DNA of 64,000 nt from Phormidium ambiguum IAM M-71 (GCF_001904725.1 NZ_MRCE01000007.1:62001-126000), one strand, 5' to 3'; shown: positions 45,302 through 54,389, counted from the stretch's first letter. A program made the numbers and translations. The notes: generated from the letters alone by a model not told the origin.

Positions 45302-46714
45302 TTAACTCACTCCAGCCATTTGTTTAGGTTTTTCTACCGGAAGTTGAGCACCTTTCCAAGCAGTCCAAGAACCAGGGATATTAATCACATTTTCAAAGCC
45401 ATGTTTTTGCAGCAAACTAGCAGCAATGGAAGCACGATAACCTGTACCGCAATAAGTTGCAATGGTTTTAGAACGATCCAATTTATCCAAATTTTCTTCT
45501 AAATGGGCGACAAAAATGTGTTTAGCACCGGGAACAAAACCGCTGTTAAATTCGCTGTCAGTCCGCACATCTAAAATTGTTAAACTTGGGTCATTTTTGT
45601 GCTGATTCAATTCATGCACAGTCCATTCGCCAGTCCGTTGTAAAGGTAAACCTGCATTCTGCCAACTAGTCATTCCGCTGTGTAAGTAACCTACTAAATT
45701 GTCATAGCCAATGCGGAAAAGTTGTTCTGTGACTAGCTTGATATCCCGATCGCTTTCCACCACCAATAACAGTTTTTTCTCAGGCGGAATCATCCAACCA
45801 ACCCAGTTAGGAAAAGCCGGAAGCAAAGCGATATTAATTGCACCGGGAATATGTCCACCACCAAAGGCGAGAATTGAACGAGTGTCAATAACTAAACTAT
45901 TTTCCTTTTGCATTATTTCCCGGAATTCTTGGGGAGAAAGTGGTGCTAAAGTTGGTACACAACCTTTAATTGTTGCACCTTTGGCATTAACTTTTTTCAA
46001 GCGTGGGTAATGTGTCGGTGCTTCTGGCATATCGCTTAAAATCCACTCGACAAATTGTTGTTCGCTGCGTTCTTTTAAGGCGGGACTGAAGACTTTTTCA
46101 TTACCAATTGTACTTTGTCTGCGATCGCCAATTGATTTCCCGCAAGAAGAACCCGCACCATGACAGGGGTAAACTTCGATGCGATCGCCCAAAGGCACCA
46201 ACTTATCAAACAATGAATGATAAAGTTGCGTTGCTAATTCTTTTTCGCTTCCCGTTCCTAATAAATCTGGGCGACCAACATCCAAATTAAACAAAGTATC
46301 TCCGGTAAAAATCCCAAAAGGTTTATCCCCTTGTTTCGCATCAAAAATTAGCAAACAAATATGTTCGGGAGTATGTCCGGGAGTCTGTAAAGCACGTAAA
46401 GTTACACTACCTAAATGTACCTCATCTCCTTCTTGCATTTGCTGTAACTCAAACTGATAATCATCAGTTCTTCCACCGTAAATAGTAGCATTAGTTCTGG
46501 CTTTTAATTCATGGGAACCAGAAACAAAATCAGCATGAATATGAGTTTCTAAAATGTGCGTAATTCGCACTCCCCGATCTCGCGCCATTTGCAAATAAAC
46601 ATCTACATCACGGCGCGGATCGATAACAGCAGCTACTCCAGCTTTATCATCACCAACTAAATAGGAAAGATGCGCTAATCCTTCTACATTGATTTGTTCT
46701 AATACTAAAGCCAT
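45302..46714 (-). CDS. Persulfide dioxygenase-type MBL protein with two rhodanese domains
   Basis: The 470-residue protein (ATG 46714 with GGAGG nine bases upstream) has an ETHE1-like metallo-beta-lactamase domain (about 1-220: ETHIHADFVSGSHEL, TPGHTPEHICLL, FTGDTLFNLDVGRPDL, PCHGAGSSCGKSIGD). Two rhodanese domains follow. The first (about 265-355) has no Cys at the active-loop position; the second (about 370-460) has Cys in ATYCGTGYRAS. Such proteins oxidise glutathione persulfide to sulfite and transfer sulfane sulfur. The DUF2892 gene lies 58 bp upstream on the same strand, a frequent sulfur-metabolism partner. Confidence 0.9.
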   Translation of the reverse strand: MALVLEQINVEGLAHLSYLVGDDKAGVAAVIDPRRDVDVYLQMARDRGVRITHILETHIHADFVSGSHELKARTNATIYGGRTDDYQFELQQMQEGDEVHLGSVTLRALQTPGHTPEHICLLIFDAKQGDKPFGIFTGDTLFNLDVGRPDLLGTGSEKELATQLYHSLFDKLVPLGDRIEVYPCHGAGSSCGKSIGDRRQSTIGNEKVFSPALKERSEQQFVEWILSDMPEAPTHYPRLKKVNAKGATIKGCVPTLAPLSPQEFREIMQKENSLVIDTRSILAFGGGHIPGAINIALLPAFPNWVGWMIPPEKKLLLVVESDRDIKLVTEQLFRIGYDNLVGYLHSGMTSWQNAGLPLQRTGEWTVHELNQHKNDPSLTILDVRTDSEFNSGFVPGAKHIFVAHLEENLDKLDRSKTIATYCGTGYRASIAASLLQKHGFENVINIPGSWTAWKGAQLPVEKPKQMAGVS

Positions 46715-46772
46715 TAGCTGACCTCCAAAATAATTCTGCAAAGATGATCTATTCAGTTTTGCTCAATTTTTA

Positions 46773-47261
46773 TTAAATTCCGACAATTTTTAAAGCCGCG
46801 TTTGCACGAGTCGCAGCATCACTTTCCAAAGCATTTGGAAGATTAGCAAAGTCTCCGCGTAAGACTTTTAAAGCAAATTTTTCTTTGTCAATTTCACTGC
46901 GGGTACGCACACCTAAACGGCGAAGTATTGGTAATGGTGGGCACCAACCTTGTACCGCGTGTTGAAATAGAAATGGTAGAACAATTCCTGTTAGCCAAAA
47001 CCAATTGTGATTCACAAAAATACCGAACATTAAGCCAGTAAAAGCCAGTATTGATGCGTTAGTTTCTAATACTCGTTCGGTGTCCCATTCTCTGTTTAAT
47101 TCAGCAATTCTTTCGGTAATATTTGCTTCGGGTTGGTTGGCGTATTCTTGAACATTTGTTGCGATCGCTTGGTCAATATTCCGATTAACCTCAGCTGAGG
47201 TGCTTCTTCTGACGCGATCGCCATTATTTGTCTCTGCATTCATATTATTGTCAACAGTCAT
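46773..47261 (-). CDS. DUF2892 (YgaP-like) membrane protein
   Basis: The 162-residue protein has an N-terminal polar stretch, then NREWDTERVLETNASILAFTGLMFGIFV and WFWLTGIVLPFLFQHAVQGWCPPLPILRRLGVRTRSEIDKEK, two short membrane segments with the PILRRLGVRT end of the DUF2892 family, here fused to a soluble N-terminal extension. DUF2892 domains often occur with rhodaneses. The gene lies directly upstream of the MBL-rhodanese gene and both probably serve sulfide or persulfide handling. Confidence 0.8.
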   Translation of the reverse strand: MTVDNNMNAETNNGDRVRRSTSAEVNRNIDQAIATNVQEYANQPEANITERIAELNREWDTERVLETNASILAFTGLMFGIFVNHNWFWLTGIVLPFLFQHAVQGWCPPLPILRRLGVRTRSEIDKEKFALKVLRGDFANLPNALESDAATRANAALKIVGI

Positions 47262-47416
47262 TTTCCCTAATTTCTGTCTAGTTCTATACTTAATAATGAA
47301 AAATAATCAAAAAAATACTTCTATCGCAGGTAAACGATCGCATCTATCTGCTGATAGACTAATTTCTTTCTAAGGGCTGATGTAATTGAATATAAAAATT
47401 TAAAGGGCTAAAGTCC

Positions 47417-47614
47417 TTACAACGAGTTAGCTTTATTAATATTTTCTTTGCTTGGTACTGCTAGTGCTGTTTCATGCAGGAGTTTTTGATATTTTGCAGC
47501 GATCGCAGTTGCTAATTCACTCATTTCTTTAGCTTTCTCTTCCGCTGCTAGTGCAGTTTCCAAAGCTTCTGCAAGTTTAGCTTGTTGTTCTTCAGTTAGT
47601 GGTGCTGGTTTCAT
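47417..47614 (-). CDS. Uncharacterised small coiled protein, second of a coupled pair
   Basis: The 65-residue product is Ala/Glu/Lys-rich and predicted to be almost wholly helical (LTEEQQAKLAEALETALAAEEKAKEMSELATAIAAKYQKLL). I do not recognise a family. Its ATG overlaps the TGA of the gene upstream in an ATGA junction, so translation is coupled and both products are probably needed together. No catalytic residue or signal peptide is seen. Confidence 0.65.
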   Translation of the reverse strand: MKPAPLTEEQQAKLAEALETALAAEEKAKEMSELATAIAAKYQKLLHETALAVPSKENINKANSL

Positions 47615-47958
47615 TGTAATTCCTCTAAAATAGCGATCGTCCTGCTTACCAATATTTTATTCTCCAAAGTTCTCCCCAGCAACTCCGCCAAATCTTCTCC
47701 TGCTTCCTGAATTATTTCAACAGTAATATTTGGCGCGGAAATACTATCAATAGTTAGCTGGATGCGCCTTCGAGAAGTGTCCACAAAAATCAGATTATTG
47801 TTGAGAGTAGCAAATAGCCGTATTAATGATAAGTTTTCAGGAAAAGCATATAGTATAGGTCTTATTATATTGAGTCCATTTGTTGCTAAGTTCTCAATTT
47901 GATCTAGTTCTTGGTTGATTCGATCGATCAGAGCAGTTATTTCAGAAGAAATAGTCAT
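47611..47958 (-). CDS. Uncharacterised protein, first of a coupled pair
   Basis: The 115-residue product begins with a helix (ITALIDRINQELDQIENLAT) and then has strand-rich stretches (LIFVDTSRRRIQLTIDSI, ITVEIIQEAGEDLAELLG). I do not recognise the family. It overlaps the 65-residue gene by four bases (ATGA), implying coupled translation. A hairpin at 48055-48096 separates the pair from the flotillin operon upstream. Confidence 0.65.
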   Translation of the reverse strand: MTISSEITALIDRINQELDQIENLATNGLNIIRPILYAFPENLSLIRLFATLNNNLIFVDTSRRRIQLTIDSISAPNITVEIIQEAGEDLAELLGRTLENKILVSRTIAILEELQ

Positions 47959-48054
47959 CTACGAAAATAGATATACTAAATTATTGATTTTGCTTAACTG
48001 TAGATTATACCACTAAAATTAATCCTGGGAATATAAGTTGCGATCGCAATTCCC

Positions 48055-48096
48055 CAAAAAAAAGCGATTCTCGTTATTACTACGCGAATCGCTTTT
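48055..48096 (-). terminator. Intrinsic terminator of the flotillin operon
   Basis: Arms AAAAGCGATTC and GAATCGCTTTT (48060-48070, 48086-48096) form an 11-bp stem; on the minus strand it is followed by a run of about eight U. It lies 22 bp past the flotillin gene stop. Confidence 0.9.
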
Positions 48097-48117
48097 AATC
48101 AGTTAAACTGGCAAAAT

Positions 48118-50187
48118 CTATGCCTCATTCTTACCAGTTTCTAAACCTTCAGTTGGTTGATTTACTGGAGTTGGATTTGCCACTAATACGGTTTTTTTCG
48201 TTGTTGGTGTTTCGGGAGTTTGTCGCTTAGTAGCTGGGGGATTTTGCAGGTTTTTTGGTGGTACTGGAGGGAGAGAATTTGCAATTGTTTCAGTTGTTGA
48301 ATGATTACCATTATCACGCATTAACTGATTAATTTGTCCCAGTAAAGCGCCTAATTTTCCTTCATCCAACAAAGTGTTAATTAAGGATAAACCGCTAGTC
48401 GATAATAGCAGTTTATTCACATCGCCAGCACCGTTACCATTGTTGCCATTTGCACCAGGGAAAGAGTAGATTCTGGCATCGCCTAAAACGCCTGGTTGTG
48501 GTGCTAAAGCTTGTAAAACTTCCGGCAATTTTTCCGATAATTCCGGCCAAATTGTGGTAATAATTTTTGCCGTTAAATTAGCATTGCTAATCGTATTTTC
48601 AGCAGAAATTTTAGCTGCAACACCTTCCGCTTCGGCGACAAGTTTATCGCGGTTTGCTTGTGCTAAAGTGCGGATTGATTCTGCTTCTAATAAAGCTGCT
48701 TGTTGGGCGATTTCCGCTTGGCGTTTGCGGCGGAAAACTTCAATTTCCACTACGTTTTGATCGGAGATGCGGCGTTCTTGTGCTTCTCTTTCGGCGGCGA
48801 TAATTGAAAGTTGTTTATCCCGTTCTGCTTTTTCAACAGCGCTTGCTGTTATAACAGATGATTCTGCTTTGGCTTTTTGTGCTTCTGCAAGGAAACTTTC
48901 GCGTTTTTTGTTAGAAACTGCGATCGCCACATCTTCTTGCGCTAGCTTGGCTAATCTTTCCGACTCTGCTATTTGTACTTGCGCTTGTAGTTTCGCCGCT
49001 TCGACATTTTGTTGTCGTTGAATCTCTGCTAGTTCTGCTTCTCGTTTTTGCAATGCTTGGGCAACTTTCAGTTGTTTATTGCGTTCTTCCAAAGAAATAT
49101 CAGCATCAATTTGGCTTTGTTGTACCGCTAGTTTCTTACCAATTTCTTCTTCTTCAACTGACTTATTTTGTAAGATTTTAGTCCGTTGAATTGTGGCAGC
49201 TTCTCGCGCTTTTGCTTCTTCAATTTCCCGTTCTCTTTGCGCCTTCATTGCTTCAACTTCTAAGTGTTGCGCCAATTTAGCCGCTTCTTTTTCTTGAGCA
49301 ATTTGCAAAGAGCGTTTTTGAGCATCTAATTCTTTTTGTTCAATCACCACTTGGGTAGTTAATTCCACTTCCCGTTTTTGTTGGATTGACTTTTGAATTG
49401 TTTCGGTTCGCAGTTTCACGCCTTGAGCATCGAAGAAGTTATTAGTATCGTAAGTATCGCCTTCTTCAATTTCGGAAATGGCAATGTTATTCAAGGTTAA
49501 CCCAACTTTTTTCAAGTCTGGTTCTACCAAGTTTAACACTTCTTGAGCGAAACCTAATTTATCAGAATCAATTTCTGCTAAATCTTTGGTTTTTGCGGCG
49601 GCGCGAATTGCGTCATCTGCCCGTTTTTCTAAAGCATTTTTAATATTATCCGGTGTAATTTTGCCTTGATTGGAAAGTCGAGCCGCTGCTGTTAATACAT
49701 CTTCTTCGATTTCATTGATGCAGACATAAAATGTTACTCTCATATCTGCACGTAAATAATCTTTGGTGCGAACGGCTAATTTTCCGGTGCGTTCTACATC
49801 AATAGAAATTTCCCGCAAAGGTACGCGAGTTAGTTCGTGAAATCCAGGTAAAACAATACAACCGCCGTTGAGAATTACCTTTTTCCTCTTAATAAAAACG
49901 CCGCCAGTTCGGACAAAAGCTTCGTTATTCGGCGTAATTACATAAACTCGCGTGTAAGCCCAAATGCCTGATATAAGTAAGAGAACTAAAGCAGCAGTAA
50001 CTCCGGCGAAAAAAGTTACTCCGCCGCCTAAATCTACTTGTGCTAATGTGGGTTGAAGCGGAGTTTGTTGAGCGATTAAAGTAGATTTGGAGTCTTGCGA
50101 ATTTGCTTTTATCGCTAAAGGTGCTGGTGCCGTTTCCGTAGCAGCAGCAAGAGGTAAAGATTGAATGAAAGTTAACCAAAATAGCAT
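48118..50187 (-). CDS. Flotillin family (YqiK-like) SPFH protein
   Basis: The 689-residue protein has an N-terminal hydrophobic segment, a second membrane segment (about residues 58-80), an SPFH/band-7 domain (about 85-300: NEAFVRTGGVFIKRKKVILNGGCIVLPGFHELTRVPLREI), a long Ala/Glu-rich coiled coil (about 290-550), and a Pro/Thr-rich tail. Flotillins build membrane microdomains. YqiK-like members differ from eukaryotic ones by the N-terminal membrane helix. The upstream YqiJ-like gene lies 12 bp away, reproducing the E. coli yqiJ-yqiK pair. Confidence 0.92.
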   Translation of the reverse strand: MLFWLTFIQSLPLAAATETAPAPLAIKANSQDSKSTLIAQQTPLQPTLAQVDLGGGVTFFAGVTAALVLLLISGIWAYTRVYVITPNNEAFVRTGGVFIKRKKVILNGGCIVLPGFHELTRVPLREISIDVERTGKLAVRTKDYLRADMRVTFYVCINEIEEDVLTAAARLSNQGKITPDNIKNALEKRADDAIRAAAKTKDLAEIDSDKLGFAQEVLNLVEPDLKKVGLTLNNIAISEIEEGDTYDTNNFFDAQGVKLRTETIQKSIQQKREVELTTQVVIEQKELDAQKRSLQIAQEKEAAKLAQHLEVEAMKAQREREIEEAKAREAATIQRTKILQNKSVEEEEIGKKLAVQQSQIDADISLEERNKQLKVAQALQKREAELAEIQRQQNVEAAKLQAQVQIAESERLAKLAQEDVAIAVSNKKRESFLAEAQKAKAESSVITASAVEKAERDKQLSIIAAEREAQERRISDQNVVEIEVFRRKRQAEIAQQAALLEAESIRTLAQANRDKLVAEAEGVAAKISAENTISNANLTAKIITTIWPELSEKLPEVLQALAPQPGVLGDARIYSFPGANGNNGNGAGDVNKLLLSTSGLSLINTLLDEGKLGALLGQINQLMRDNGNHSTTETIANSLPPVPPKNLQNPPATKRQTPETPTTKKTVLVANPTPVNQPTEGLETGKNEA

Positions 50188-50199
50188 AATTTTTTCACC

Positions 50200-50943
50200 C
50201 TAACGGGGACTTTTGATTTTGCTGGAGTTTTCTAGCCAAAGGTCTTCATCGGAGCTATCTTTGGCAATTACTAGGTAACTTTTGGGTTGGCGATCGATCA
50301 CTAAAACCTTTTGATTTCGGCAAGGAACAACTTTCGCCCATTCTGGCAAATTTGCGGTGACAGTGACAAGGTTTTGGGCAGTATCTAAGACATGAATTTG
50401 GCCGATTTTACCTTCAGTTTCGTGGGGAATTCTGGCAGAAGAAACTGTACCAATGCAACCAATTAAGCGATCGCTACTAGCATCTTCTCCAAAACTAGCA
50501 AAAATTTTCCCCAAAGGTCGCGCAATTAAACTACCTAAAAACAAACTCATCACTAAGGCTAAAATCGCCACAACTCCCGCCCAAAAACCTTGCGGGAAAC
50601 TTCCCCAAATTCCTGCCCAGGTAACGTTAATTATCCAACCAATTAATCCCAAAAGGCTAAAATCCGTAGCTAATAATAACAGTAACGGTGCTTTGCCAAA
50701 ACCTAACCATCCCAGTATTTGTAACGCGCTAAATCCACCTTCGGCATCGCTGTCTGTGTCTAAATGTAAACCTCCATCTCCAATATCTGCATTTACATCT
50801 ACATCTACATCAAGATCGATTTCGGCATCTGCATCTAGCTCAATATCATCATCTCCCCCACCGGAAACAATAACTAGTAGGAATAGCAACACCCCCATTC
50901 CTAAAAAAATCCAATAAGGTAAATTGGCGGGATTAAACAGCAT
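50200..50943 (-). CDS. YqiJ-like membrane protein with OB-fold domain
   Basis: The 247-residue protein (ATG 50943; a longer upstream form to 51009 is less likely) has about four membrane segments and a C-terminal OB-fold (about 155-240: RLIGCIGTVSSARIPHETEGKIGQIHVLD). An acidic stretch with alternating Asp/Val follows the first helix (DIELDADAEIDLDVDVDVN), perhaps binding cations. YqiJ/NfeD-type proteins work with flotillin-like partners, and here the flotillin follows by 12 bp. Confidence 0.88.
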   Translation of the reverse strand: MLFNPANLPYWIFLGMGVLLFLLVIVSGGGDDDIELDADAEIDLDVDVDVNADIGDGGLHLDTDSDAEGGFSALQILGWLGFGKAPLLLLLATDFSLLGLIGWIINVTWAGIWGSFPQGFWAGVVAILALVMSLFLGSLIARPLGKIFASFGEDASSDRLIGCIGTVSSARIPHETEGKIGQIHVLDTAQNLVTVTANLPEWAKVVPCRNQKVLVIDRQPKSYLVIAKDSSDEDLWLENSSKIKSPR

Positions 50944-51044
50944 AGTACGCAAACATCTGTCTGGAGAAATAAAGCCGGGAAAACCTATTCCAAAGTAACT
51001 GTAATACAATGAGAAATAGGGCGAAAAGTTAAGATTTTTAATCT

Positions 51045-51410
51045 ATGAAGTTGAAACGACTGGGGCACGTTGCGATCTGTGTTCAAGATATTAGCCGATC
51101 GGCTGAGTTTTACCAAAACTTGGGAATGGAGTTAGTCTGGCAAGATGCAGACTGGGCTTACCTGAAAGCGGGTGATGATGGTTTAGCGTTGTTGAGTCCG
51201 GGTTACGATCAAGCAGGCGCACATTTTGGATTTATCTTCAATGAGCGTCAGGAAATGGAAACTGCTTACGAACAACTTAAAGCACAAGATATCCATTTAA
51301 CCAAAATTCACGAACATCGGGATGGCACAGCTTCCTTTTACGGACGCGATCCTGATGGTAACTGGTTTGAGTACCTTTATGAGCCTGTTCCTGTGGCTAC
51401 GCCTAGTTAG
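51045..51410 (+). CDS. VOC family (glyoxalase/bleomycin-resistance type) protein
   Basis: The 121-residue protein has one vicinal-oxygen-chelate fold with paired beta-alpha-beta-beta-beta units: LGHVAICVQDISRSAEFYQNLGMELVW, LALLSPG, GAHFGFIFN (His in the metal-site region) and FYGRDPDGNWFEYLYEP (Glu near the end). These are likely metal ligands. The family includes glyoxalase I and dioxygenases; the reaction here is not fixed. It is divergent from the YqiJ gene. The C-terminal VATPS lies in a small GGCTACGCC repeat. Confidence 0.88.
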   Translation: MKLKRLGHVAICVQDISRSAEFYQNLGMELVWQDADWAYLKAGDDGLALLSPGYDQAGAHFGFIFNERQEMETAYEQLKAQDIHLTKIHEHRDGTASFYGRDPDGNWFEYLYEPVPVATPS

Positions 51411-51412
51411 GC

Positions 51413-51478
51413 AGGGAAGGGGAGAAGGGGACAAGGGGACAAGGAGAATTTTTCACTTCTGCCTTCTGCCTTTCTTCT
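51413..51478. repeat. STRR-type tract after VOC gene
   Basis: GGGGAGAAGGGGACAAGGGGACAAGG followed by CTTCTGCCTTCTGCC, the same two components as the blocks elsewhere, begins just after the VOC stop. Confidence 0.8.
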
Positions 51479-51609
51479 TAATTTTCGTTATCCTACTTTT
51501 GAGAGGGATTATTGCCAGTCAGGTTAAGCAGATTGACAGAGGTTTAACCACCCGATCGGCCTTAGTTTGTAACAAGAACTTTACAAACTCTCAGGCAGTA
51601 GGATTAAAT

Positions 51610-51792
51610 ATGGTTATCTTGACTGGCAATTACTTAGCTCCACTAAGACCTTTTTATGAACGAGATGAGGAAGTTTTACAAGAAATGTTTGCAGATTTGG
51701 ATGCAGAACAAATAGATCATATCGAAAATTCTCCTTTAATTCCAGAATATTTAATCTGTGAATTGTGGGAAGAAATGAGTTTATATTGTTAA
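51610..51792 (+). CDS. Possible small protein, unknown
   Basis: From ATG 51610 an open frame of 60 residues reads LAPLRPFYERDEEVLQEMF, then LDAEQIDHIENSPLIPEYLICELWEE. The acidic, evenly distributed composition and plausible helices look protein-like, and GTAGGA lies upstream. It could be a real small gene or a relic of a larger frame that begins among repeats further upstream. mutS2 follows 90 bp later. Confidence 0.35.
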   Translation: MVILTGNYLAPLRPFYERDEEVLQEMFADLDAEQIDHIENSPLIPEYLICELWEEMSLYC

Positions 51793-51882
51793 ATCTTGTT
51801 CTGTAGTTAATTCGTTCAATCCCTGTCGAAAATCGGCCATTGTCAAATTAATCTACTCTATTGAAATTAGAATTTTTAAGCC

Positions 51883-54381
51883 TTGATTCAAAACGAAACT
51901 TTAGAACTATTAGAATGGCCTCGCTTGTGCCATCATTTATCTACCTTCGCTGCTACTAAGTTAGGAGCGATCGCAGCACGTCACCTACAAATCCCGCAAA
52001 CTCAAGCGGAAAGTTTAACACTTTTAGCCCAAACTAAGGAAGTTTACGAGTTAGAAAATCGTTTAGTTTCTGGGTTAAGTTTTGATGGAATTACTGATAT
52101 TGGTGATGCTTTAGAAAGAGCCGAATTACAGGGGATTTTGTCAGGGGAAGAGTTGTTGAATATTGCCACGACTCTTGCCGGAACTAGACAATTGCGCCGA
52201 GTAATTGATAACCAAGAAGATTTGCTTGTTTTAAATGAATTAGTTGCAGATTTACGCACTTATCCAGAGTTAGAACAAGAGATTCATCATTGTATTGACG
52301 ATCGCGGCGATGTTGCCGATCGCGCCAGTACAAAACTTGCGGGAATTCGCCATCAACTGCGCCAACAACGCGATCGAATTTACAGCGTATTACAGGGAAT
52401 TATTCAACGCCAATCTAATGCGATTCAAGAACCAGTAATTACTCAAAGAGGCGATCGCTTTGTGATTCCGGTAAAAGCAACTAGTAAAGATGCAATTCCG
52501 GGAATTGTGCATGATACTTCGATGAGTGGCGCGACTCTTTATGTGGAACCAAATTCGATCGTATCTTTGGGAAATCAACTGCGGCAATTAATGCGACAAG
52601 AACAAAACGAATCCGAAGCAATTCGTAGAGCATTGACGGAAAAAGTCGCAGAAGTTAAACCAGATTTAGAGCGATTATTGGCGATCGCTACAACTTTAGA
52701 TTTAGCCACTGCTAGAGCGAGATATAGTTTATGGTTAGAAGCAAATCCTCCCAGATTTATTGAACCTGAAAAAGAAACTATTACTCTGCGACAATTGCGC
52801 CATCCCCTGTTAGTTTGGCAACAAAAACATGAACAAGGATCGAATGTAATTCCCGTTGATTTATTAATTCAACCGCACATCAGAGTTGTCACAATTACGG
52901 GCCCAAATACAGGGGGAAAAACCGTTACCTTAAAAACTTTGGCTTTAGCCGCTTTAATGGCAAAAGTTGGCTTATTTATCCCCGCACGCGAACCTGTAGA
53001 AATTCCTTGGTTCGACCAAATTTTAGCCGATATTGGTGATGAACAATCTCTGCAACAAAGTTTGTCTACTTTCTCCGGTCACATTCGTAGAATTAGTCGA
53101 ATTTTAGCAGCAATTTCTGGGGAGACAAGAGGACAAGGGGACAAGGGGACAAGGGGACAAGGGGAAGAAACAGAACAAATCTCCGCGTCCTCTTCTTCCC
53201 AGTCCCCAGTCCCCAGTCCCCAATCCCTAGTGCTACTTGATGAAGTAGGCGCAGGAACCGATCCAGCAGAGGGAAGTGCTTTAGCGATCGCACTTTTACA
53301 ACATCTCGCCAACACCAGTTTATTAACAATGGCGACGACTCACTTTGGCGAATTAAAAGCACTTAAATATGAGGATGAAAGATTTGAGAATGCCTCAGTA
53401 GAATTTAATGATCTTACCCTCTCGCCAACCTATCGATTATTGTGGGGAATTCCCGGACGTTCTAATGCTTTAACAATTGCGAAAAGATTAGGATTGAATG
53501 CCGAAATTGTGGAACAAGCGCAAACTTATGTTGGTGGTGCATCGGAAGATGTTAACCAAGTAATTGCAGGTTTAGAAGCACAAAGAAAACGGCAAGAAAC
53601 TAAAGCCGAAGAAGCAGCAGAATTGTTAAAACAAGCGGAAAAATTACATGAAGAAGTAGCCAGAAAAGCAGCGAATTTGCAACAAAGAGAACAGCAATTA
53701 CGCTTACAACAAGAACAAGCTGTACAAGCTGCGATCGCACAAGCAAAGGGCGAAATTGCTCAAGTAATTCGCCGTTTACAACAGGGAAATGTGACTGGAA
53801 AAGATGCCCAAGCTGCGACAGAGGCAATAAATCAAATTAAAGAGAAACATTTGCCACCGCCAGTAAAACCAAAACCGGGATTTAAACCGCAAGTTGGCGA
53901 TCGCGTTCGCATTCCCAAACTGAATCAAACAGCCGAAGTTTTAACTGCTGCTGATGAAAACGGTAACTTAAGTGTGCGATTTGGCATTATGAAAATGACC
54001 GTTTCTTTAGCAGATGTTGAATCTTTAACTGGGGAAAAAGCAGAAGTTCCAGTAAAACAAAAACCCGTTGAAAAAGAAACACCTCGCACTTTGCCAAACA
54101 AAGGTGGAACTCAACCCCCGCCACCCGCACCCGCCATTCGTACCTCGCAAAATACGGTTGATATTCGCGGTTCTCGAGTTGCAGATGCGGAAAGCGAATT
54201 AGAACGAGGAATTCGTGCGGCGACTAATGCAGGCGTGTTGTGGATCGTGCATGGTAAAGGTACGGGAAAACTGCGCCAAGGCGTGCATGAATTTTTGCAA
54301 GAACATCCACAAGTTGAACGTTTCGAGTTAGCTGATTCTAAAGAAGGTGGTGCCGGAGTAACGATCGCTTACTTGCGTTAA
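51883..54381 (+). CDS. mutS2: MutS2 endonuclease/recombination suppressor, with repeat insertion
   Basis: MutS2 binds Holliday junctions and stalled ribosomes and suppresses homologous recombination. The 832-residue protein starts at TTG 51883. It has a core domain, a MutS-type ATPase (TGPNTGGKTVTLKT Walker A near residue 345; LVLLDEVGAGTDPAEGSALA Walker B near 450), a coiled coil (about 560-650) and a C-terminal Smr nuclease domain (about 755-832: VDIRGSRVADAESELERG, HGKGTGKLRQGV). About 35 residues (near 414-447, coded by an STRR) are inserted between the two Walker motifs, outside the conserved blocks. The frame stays open. Confidence 0.95.
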   Translation: MIQNETLELLEWPRLCHHLSTFAATKLGAIAARHLQIPQTQAESLTLLAQTKEVYELENRLVSGLSFDGITDIGDALERAELQGILSGEELLNIATTLAGTRQLRRVIDNQEDLLVLNELVADLRTYPELEQEIHHCIDDRGDVADRASTKLAGIRHQLRQQRDRIYSVLQGIIQRQSNAIQEPVITQRGDRFVIPVKATSKDAIPGIVHDTSMSGATLYVEPNSIVSLGNQLRQLMRQEQNESEAIRRALTEKVAEVKPDLERLLAIATTLDLATARARYSLWLEANPPRFIEPEKETITLRQLRHPLLVWQQKHEQGSNVIPVDLLIQPHIRVVTITGPNTGGKTVTLKTLALAALMAKVGLFIPAREPVEIPWFDQILADIGDEQSLQQSLSTFSGHIRRISRILAAISGETRGQGDKGTRGQGEETEQISASSSSQSPVPSPQSLVLLDEVGAGTDPAEGSALAIALLQHLANTSLLTMATTHFGELKALKYEDERFENASVEFNDLTLSPTYRLLWGIPGRSNALTIAKRLGLNAEIVEQAQTYVGGASEDVNQVIAGLEAQRKRQETKAEEAAELLKQAEKLHEEVARKAANLQQREQQLRLQQEQAVQAAIAQAKGEIAQVIRRLQQGNVTGKDAQAATEAINQIKEKHLPPPVKPKPGFKPQVGDRVRIPKLNQTAEVLTAADENGNLSVRFGIMKMTVSLADVESLTGEKAEVPVKQKPVEKETPRTLPNKGGTQPPPPAPAIRTSQNTVDIRGSRVADAESELERGIRAATNAGVLWIVHGKGTGKLRQGVHEFLQEHPQVERFELADSKEGGAGVTIAYLR
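53121..53226 (+). repeat. STRR inserted in frame inside mutS2
   Basis: Units of GGGGACAA (about five copies, 53123-53165) and three or four CCCCAGT units (about 53198-53226) with GAAGAAACAGAAC between encode a Gly/Gln/Asp/Lys then Ser/Pro-rich loop. The same two units make intergenic STRRs at 30178-30256 and 4900-4937. Confidence 0.9.
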
Positions 54382-54389
54382 TTTATCTT

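Noticed and set aside
50453-50917. 154-codon frame antisense to the YqiJ-like gene
   Set aside because: Ser/Pro-rich composition mirrors the acidic codons of the real gene; no independent signal.
51322-51609. Longer frame extending the possible small gene upstream to 51322
   Set aside because: It runs through the 3' end of the VOC gene and an STRR, so only the part from ATG 51610 is worth listing.
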